A program made the translations under genes and the position numbers. From assembly GCA_030762175.1 (NCBI GenBank), contig CM060842.1, forward strand, positions 64,589,501-64,653,500: DNA of 64,000 nucleotides, written 5' to 3'. Numbering within the stretch: the stretch's first letter is position 1; the number at the start of each line of letters is the position of its first letter. The DNA is from Metallyticus violacea. Lineage: Eukaryota > Arthropoda > Insecta > Mantodea > Metallyticidae. Positions 59,320 to 64,000 of the stretch are shown here, in pieces. Below the pieces are notes generated by a model that worked only from the letters and a program-made list of their open reading frames with translations, did no database searches and had not been told where the DNA came from.

Positions 59320-59591
59320 CCATAGTAGTGGTAGTGGTAGTGGTAGTAGTAGTGGTAGTAGTAGTATAGTAGTAGTAATGGTAGTAGTAGTAGTAGTAGT
59401 GGTAGCAGTAGTAGTGATAGTAGTAGTGGTGGTAGTAGTAGTAGTGGTAGTAGTAGTAGTAGTGGTAGTAGTAGTAGTGGTAGTGGTGGTGGTAGTAGTA
59501 GTAGTGGTAATAGTAGTAGTAGTGGTAGTAGTAGTGGTGGTGATAGTAGTAGTAGTACTGATAGTAGTAGTACTGATAGTAGTAGTACTGA

Positions 59592-59632
<41 letters not shown>

Positions 59633-59637
59633 ATAGC

Positions 59638-59698
<61 letters not shown>

Positions 59699-59728
59699 AT
59701 AGCAGTAGTAGTACTGATAGTAGTAGTA
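59320..59728. repeat. Imperfect AGT trinucleotide array, ~400 bp
   Basis: AGT/GGT/GAT units alternate over about 400 bp, with pure AGT stretches at 59,596-59,630 and 59,636-59,696 and short higher-order units such as ACTGATAGTAGTAGT (about 59,564-59,600). It stays open in several frames on both strands, giving false poly-valine, -threonine, -leucine and -tyrosine proteins. Confidence 0.95.
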
Positions 59729-60136
59729 AATGTCGCTGTTGTACATAATACAATATTATGGACTAATACAAATTTAAGCATCTGTTTCTAACATTTAGAA
59801 AGATATTTTAAAATATAATAATTAATGGCAATTAGGTCCCAGCCCGACTTGAATTCAACAAGCTCGCAGGTATTATTTCGAGCCCGGCTCATTTTTTCAG
59901 TATACCGTCGCTAGTTTTATCAGTCGTGTGCTAAATTAAACTCTTCTTGTTCTCCTATTATAACTATTAGTGCACTGATATTACATTACGTGTGAAAGAA
60001 TTGTACCGAAATAATTTCAGAAATTGTTTAGGGATCTTAAACGAGCAATTTTAGATGGACAAACTATGATCTAAAAAGAGAAATAATGGGTATATAAGCT
60101 TAAAAATTGGTGTGTTAAATCGTATGTGTTCAACTC

Positions 60137-60423
60137 TTTGACTAACGTCACGGGTGGCCGAGGTTGTTGGGTGGAAGACCTGGGATTCGAATTCATCAGG
60201 ATCATCCTCCCTGACTGAGGTTTTTTTCCAGGTTTTTCTCAGTTCTCATAAATAGCAAATGCCGGGAAGGTACCCTAAACTTAGGCCTGGAACATTTCCT
60301 TCCTTAAAAATATCCTTTCCCAATGTATCATTTCATCTCGTGTATCAATCGTGTTCACCGCCTGTGGTGCCTTAGGAGTAGAAATGAGCGTTTAACACCA
60401 TTAAAAAAAAAAACATTTGACTA
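60137..60423 (+). mobile_element. SINE family A, copy 4 with target duplication
   Basis: TTTGACTA flanks the element at 60,137-60,144 and 60,416-60,423, an 8-bp target site duplication. The head (GGGTGGCCGAGG) has lost about 20 bp before a B box (GGGATTCGAATTC). The body is complete and ends in a poly(A) run, as after LINE-mediated insertion. Confidence 0.85.
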
Positions 60424-60615
60424 GTATATGTCATTCTTCTGATACATATGCAAGTAATAACATGTAGAAAAAAAATTATATGTACAATTTTCATTCTTTG
60501 CAATATTTTAGTCTACCAAAATGCTTTAGAAAGTAGTTATTAAAAGTCTACCTATAATTTGTTTTATTATTGTCAAATTTATTGATTTTGAGGTCTAAAT
60601 AAATATATGACATCT

Positions 60616-61548
60616 GGGTCCTATTCCACAAAAGTTTGGTCTAGTGAATTACAAGTGTATGGACTTGTAACTTATAGTTATTAGTAAAATTCTGTTCCAC
60701 AAAGGTTTTTGTCACGATTGTGCTTTGCAGCTCCATACGTAACAAATGTAGAAGTGATTTTTGGTTATTCGGTTTCACAGAAGTATTAGCCGGACATTGG
60801 TAATTTGTATAAATTTTCTACGGGTGCAGGAACATTGGCAACTTCCAATACTAGCACAAAATTTACCATCTATTTCATGATTTTGGGAGTCAGTTGACCA
60901 AATGAGCTAAGTATTATCCTGTTTCAAATTCATTTTTGAGACCAGCATCTTAGTAAATGTACTTTTTATGGTTCTCACTATATGTCACAAAAATAATTTC
61001 TTTACATTCTTCATTTTCTTTAAAAACAATCTCTTTTGACACAATTTTGCTTATGAAAGCGTGATTGTCAAATAATATAAACAAATAAATAAATATAAAT
61101 GATGAAATGTACTAATAAAATAAATGACCGACAACAACCGGGAAGTTCGATTCTCCCGCCATCTCTCGATGACTGAAATTGATGCTGCTAAATGTAGCTG
61201 TAAAAGCCTGTCGTCTCAAAGTGTATTATTACACTTAAATATCGATGAGTGCATAATAAAATATTTAAAGTATGATTATATCTGAGAAAATAGAACACCC
61301 ATTTAGCAGGAATGACAATAATCCGCTCTGTACATTAAAAATCCATAAGAAGTGGACATAACCTAATTCAAGGTATGGTGACGCATGGCAAACAGCTATT
61401 CCTCCATCTTGCCTACATGACGTCACTTGTACCTTTTTATTAATACTTTACCAGTGTTGCATTTCTTTCGTGGAACAGACCATACTTTACAGAAACTTGT
61501 ACTAATGCACTTGTATGTATTAGGCAATACTATTGTGGAATAGAGCTC
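60616..61548. mobile_element. DNA transposon (MITE-like) with ~90-bp inverted ends
   Basis: The left end 60,616-60,705 and the right end 61,466-61,548 are diverged inverted copies. Each has an outer CTATTCCACAA.AGT block, an ACAAGTG.AT..AC.AGT block and an inner CTGTTCCAC.AA block. The 933-bp element has no open frame resembling a transposase. No target duplication is visible. Ends with repeated TTCCACAAA are reminiscent of several cut-and-paste superfamilies, but I cannot assign one. Confidence 0.6.
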
Positions 61549-64000
61549 TGGTAGAACTTCTAATTATCTGTGTTAGTGTCGAACTACCCTTCTAGATGCG
61601 ACATATCTCAGGTAGCAGTAAGGATTAGCGCAGCCGGGGCAGTGGGGTAATGTTCTACATAAAAACCCGAATGATGTGGGTGCACTGTTGTCATAAAATA
61701 TGTGTCGTTGACAGGACCATGTCAATTTAGGAAAGCTCCGATCTGGACTTAATACTGATGCCAGAAAGTATCATGTTGTACTGGAGTAATCAGAACATAA
61801 CTGCACAATGCACATGTGTGTCGAAATCAAATGTAGCGATTAGCGGTTATTGACGTAACACAAAAATACACGACACAAATTTCCCTCTTCCTCCACCTCT
61901 TCAAGACAATATAGAAGCAAATATGCTGGTGTGCAAGCTTGGCCCATTCCGCTTGAGATGTCAAATCTGGACAGTTCGGTACGATGAATATCTCAATGCA
62001 AGGATTGTTAGATTAGCATGCAATAAGCGTTTTGGAGCTTATAGTATCGATTGTCATATCCAGGTGCAGCCTAATGATGCCGATTTGTTGGAAACCAACC
62101 TCTAATCAACCATAAGTACTATGGACTCTAGTATTCCATACTATAAATGTGCTCTTGTAGCGTTGTGCTTTTATCAAAAACTCGTTACAATAACCAACAC
62201 TCTAGTTACTAATTATCCAAGCTCATGTTATTTGACGCTAGTCTGCACGTTTTATTGCCTTTTCATTCATTCACCAACCTGAATGCATACAGAAGAGAAG
62301 AAATAATAGAAAGAAAACTCTAAAGAAGAAAATGAGAGAAAGGAAAAGCAAATATTACGGCAATAACGTCATCACAATAGCTTAAATGAGAACTCGACGC
62401 CGCTTCACAAGCAAGTCATAATATATTCATTATATCAAGGAAGAGAAAAACTAATATAAATTTTAAAAAAGCTAGTGCATCTCAGGAATAAATTAATATG
62501 AATACAGAAAAAAATTAGGGGAAAACATGTTTGCAGGTAGTATGGGATGCTAGAAGATTTTTCAAGATGTTTTGGTTACTCTCACTAACTGCCTTCCATC
62601 TAGTTGTATATGTTTAGAGCTGCTTATTATTGTCGTATGCTTACGGTTGGTATTCGTTTTATAAGTTTTTCAAATGAGCGTAGACTGATTTATATAGACC
62701 ATCATTAGGCTATCTATCATATTTTCTCTACATTCGTCGTTTTTTTCGTGCGTTACGACTTTTGCAAAGCTCCAAAAGCTGACGGGGATGATGATTTTTC
62801 TGTAAAGTACATATATACTCACGTGGTACACAATGACAAATTTCTGCAACGTAGGTTCCGGACAGCTATTGGCTGCCCTTTGTACATCCGGATTCATGCT
62901 GAGAAAGCCTTTCATTTTTAATGGAGTGCGTCATGATGTGTCATAGTGGTGGGAACTAAACAACGAACTTTTATTATTGAAATTAATCATTGCTCGAGTA
63001 TTTTGCCGTGGTAGTTGATTTAAACTAATTTAAAAATCAGAACTTTCTCTGACGCTAAGGTCGGCATCATCAGTTAACTGGAAGTCTCTGGAGAGGCAGG
63101 TACAGAACCGTTAGAAGTGGGTTTTTGACCCAAAATCTCTAATAAGTGTCCTTCAAAAGAAGAAAAAAAAAGTCGACTCGCCATGAACAGTCTCTAATGT
63201 TGCTTTATTGAAATTGCTGTTCTTCCTTTCAAAAAGATAATTTTGTAACAGCTCGTATCTTTTCTTTCTCCATTTTAATAGAATTATGCATAAAGCATAT
63301 AAGGATAAATTGTTAAATAAAACCTGAAAGAAAAAGACAATACTATTATTCTTATACTGATAACAATAAAAGAACAATTAATGGAGCATGTCTTAGTACT
63401 GCCACTTTGCTTCTTACCTTAATTACCAAACAGTTTATGCGTAATATCAACCAAAACTAACGCTTACTTATTGATGTTTAACAAAATAAAAAAAAGTCAT
63501 CTAGAAAATCAAGTTTCTTTGTATTTTCACGGTTTCATCAAATCTAGAATGAAGCTAGTTTTATACGCCCTTACGATGGATTATGCAGTAAAGACTCTTT
63601 AGTTCCAAACACCACCAATCATTTTCCACGACCTTTTTAAGATACCTAACTTTCTTTTCTCTTATTTATTTACAAAGTGTTCTGTACTACTGTGCGTATT
63701 TCATTGTTCATTTTGTACTGATACTCAGACGTTTATATTTACTTGTTGAATGTTCTTCATTTGCATAATATTCGTTTCTTTTCCATTTGGCTTAATTTTG
63801 AAACATCTCTTCTCTGATGCAACATGAATGACATTTTTGCAGACTGGAGCTAAGCCGATATGCAGACTATGTCCTAGTTCATAAAATTTGTTTGTAGAAT
63901 TTTTTGTTTCATTCCAGACTTTTTCTTTAGCATTCAGTTTATATAACTATACATATTTTAGAATGAACCAGACTTCCATTATTTTATACGTCAATTAGTA
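61549..64000. other. Region without identified genes
   Basis: AT-rich. Frames of 60-81 codons (61,923-62,105; 62,670-62,915; 63,153-63,377) have no recognised motif. Confidence 0.4.

Noticed and set aside
59275..59791. Long open frames (140-170 codons) on both strands
   Set aside because: They are artefacts of the AGT trinucleotide array, giving runs of one or two residues in every frame.
61138..61170. tRNA-like T arm (GGGAAGTTCGATTCTCCC)
   Set aside because: No A box, anticodon arm or acceptor stem at the right spacing; it lies inside the TIR element.
1..64000. CRISPR array, bacterial operons, defence systems
   Set aside because: No regular spacer-repeat array and no prokaryotic gene layout; the sequence is eukaryotic intergenic DNA.

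Overview
The window looks like intergenic DNA from an arthropod nuclear genome, most likely an insect with a large, repeat-rich genome. It is AT-rich, no open frame is longer than about 350 codons, I recognise no host exon, rRNA or functional tRNA gene, and there is no operon-like spacing. Nearly everything I can name is a transposable element or a tandem repeat. The insect assignment rests on the mix of element types (many mariner-type DDE transposons, LINE 3' ends, LTR elements with tRNA-Lys-like primer sites, tRNA-derived SINEs). It is an inference, and I cannot name the order or species.

Layout. 0-17 kb: a minus-strand LTR fragment (1-895), a short TIR transposon remnant (1.1-1.6 kb), a LINE 3' end next to a mariner pseudogene (4.5-5.3 kb), a possible Copia-type LTR with primer site (5.9-6.25 kb), SINE, LINE and mariner fragments (10-11.9 kb), a second LTR copy (12.55-13.8 kb) and a nearly full-span but broken mariner gene (15-16 kb). 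17-26 kb: mostly anonymous AT-rich DNA, then a LINE 3' end (21.5-22.45 kb) and the third LTR copy (22.6-23.7 kb). 26.6-33.1 kb: the best-defined object here, a young LTR retrotransposon with two nearly identical LTRs, a likely 4-bp target duplication and a primer site. It has one coiled-coil gag-like ORF and no pol, so it should depend on enzymes supplied by another element. 33-42 kb: a LINE fragment, microsatellites, diverged duplications and the fourth LTR copy (41.3-42.1 kb). 42.16-42.96 kb: a near-perfect inverted repeat with arms of about 283 bp. 45-61 kb: tRNA-derived SINEs of at least three kinds, a mariner broken by a SINE and by a 60-bp tandem repeat, two TIR elements without visible transposase, and a roughly 400-bp AGT-type trinucleotide array. 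61.5-64 kb: nothing identified.

There is no gene network to describe. The interactions visible are between elements: parasitised machinery (SINEs on LINEs, the gag-only LTR element on an autonomous relative), nested insertions, and decay. The most interesting objects are the gag-only LTR element with a length-variable minisatellite in its LTRs, the large hairpin-forming inverted repeat, the two TIR elements, and a duplicated 56-codon motif at 48.05-48.40 kb.
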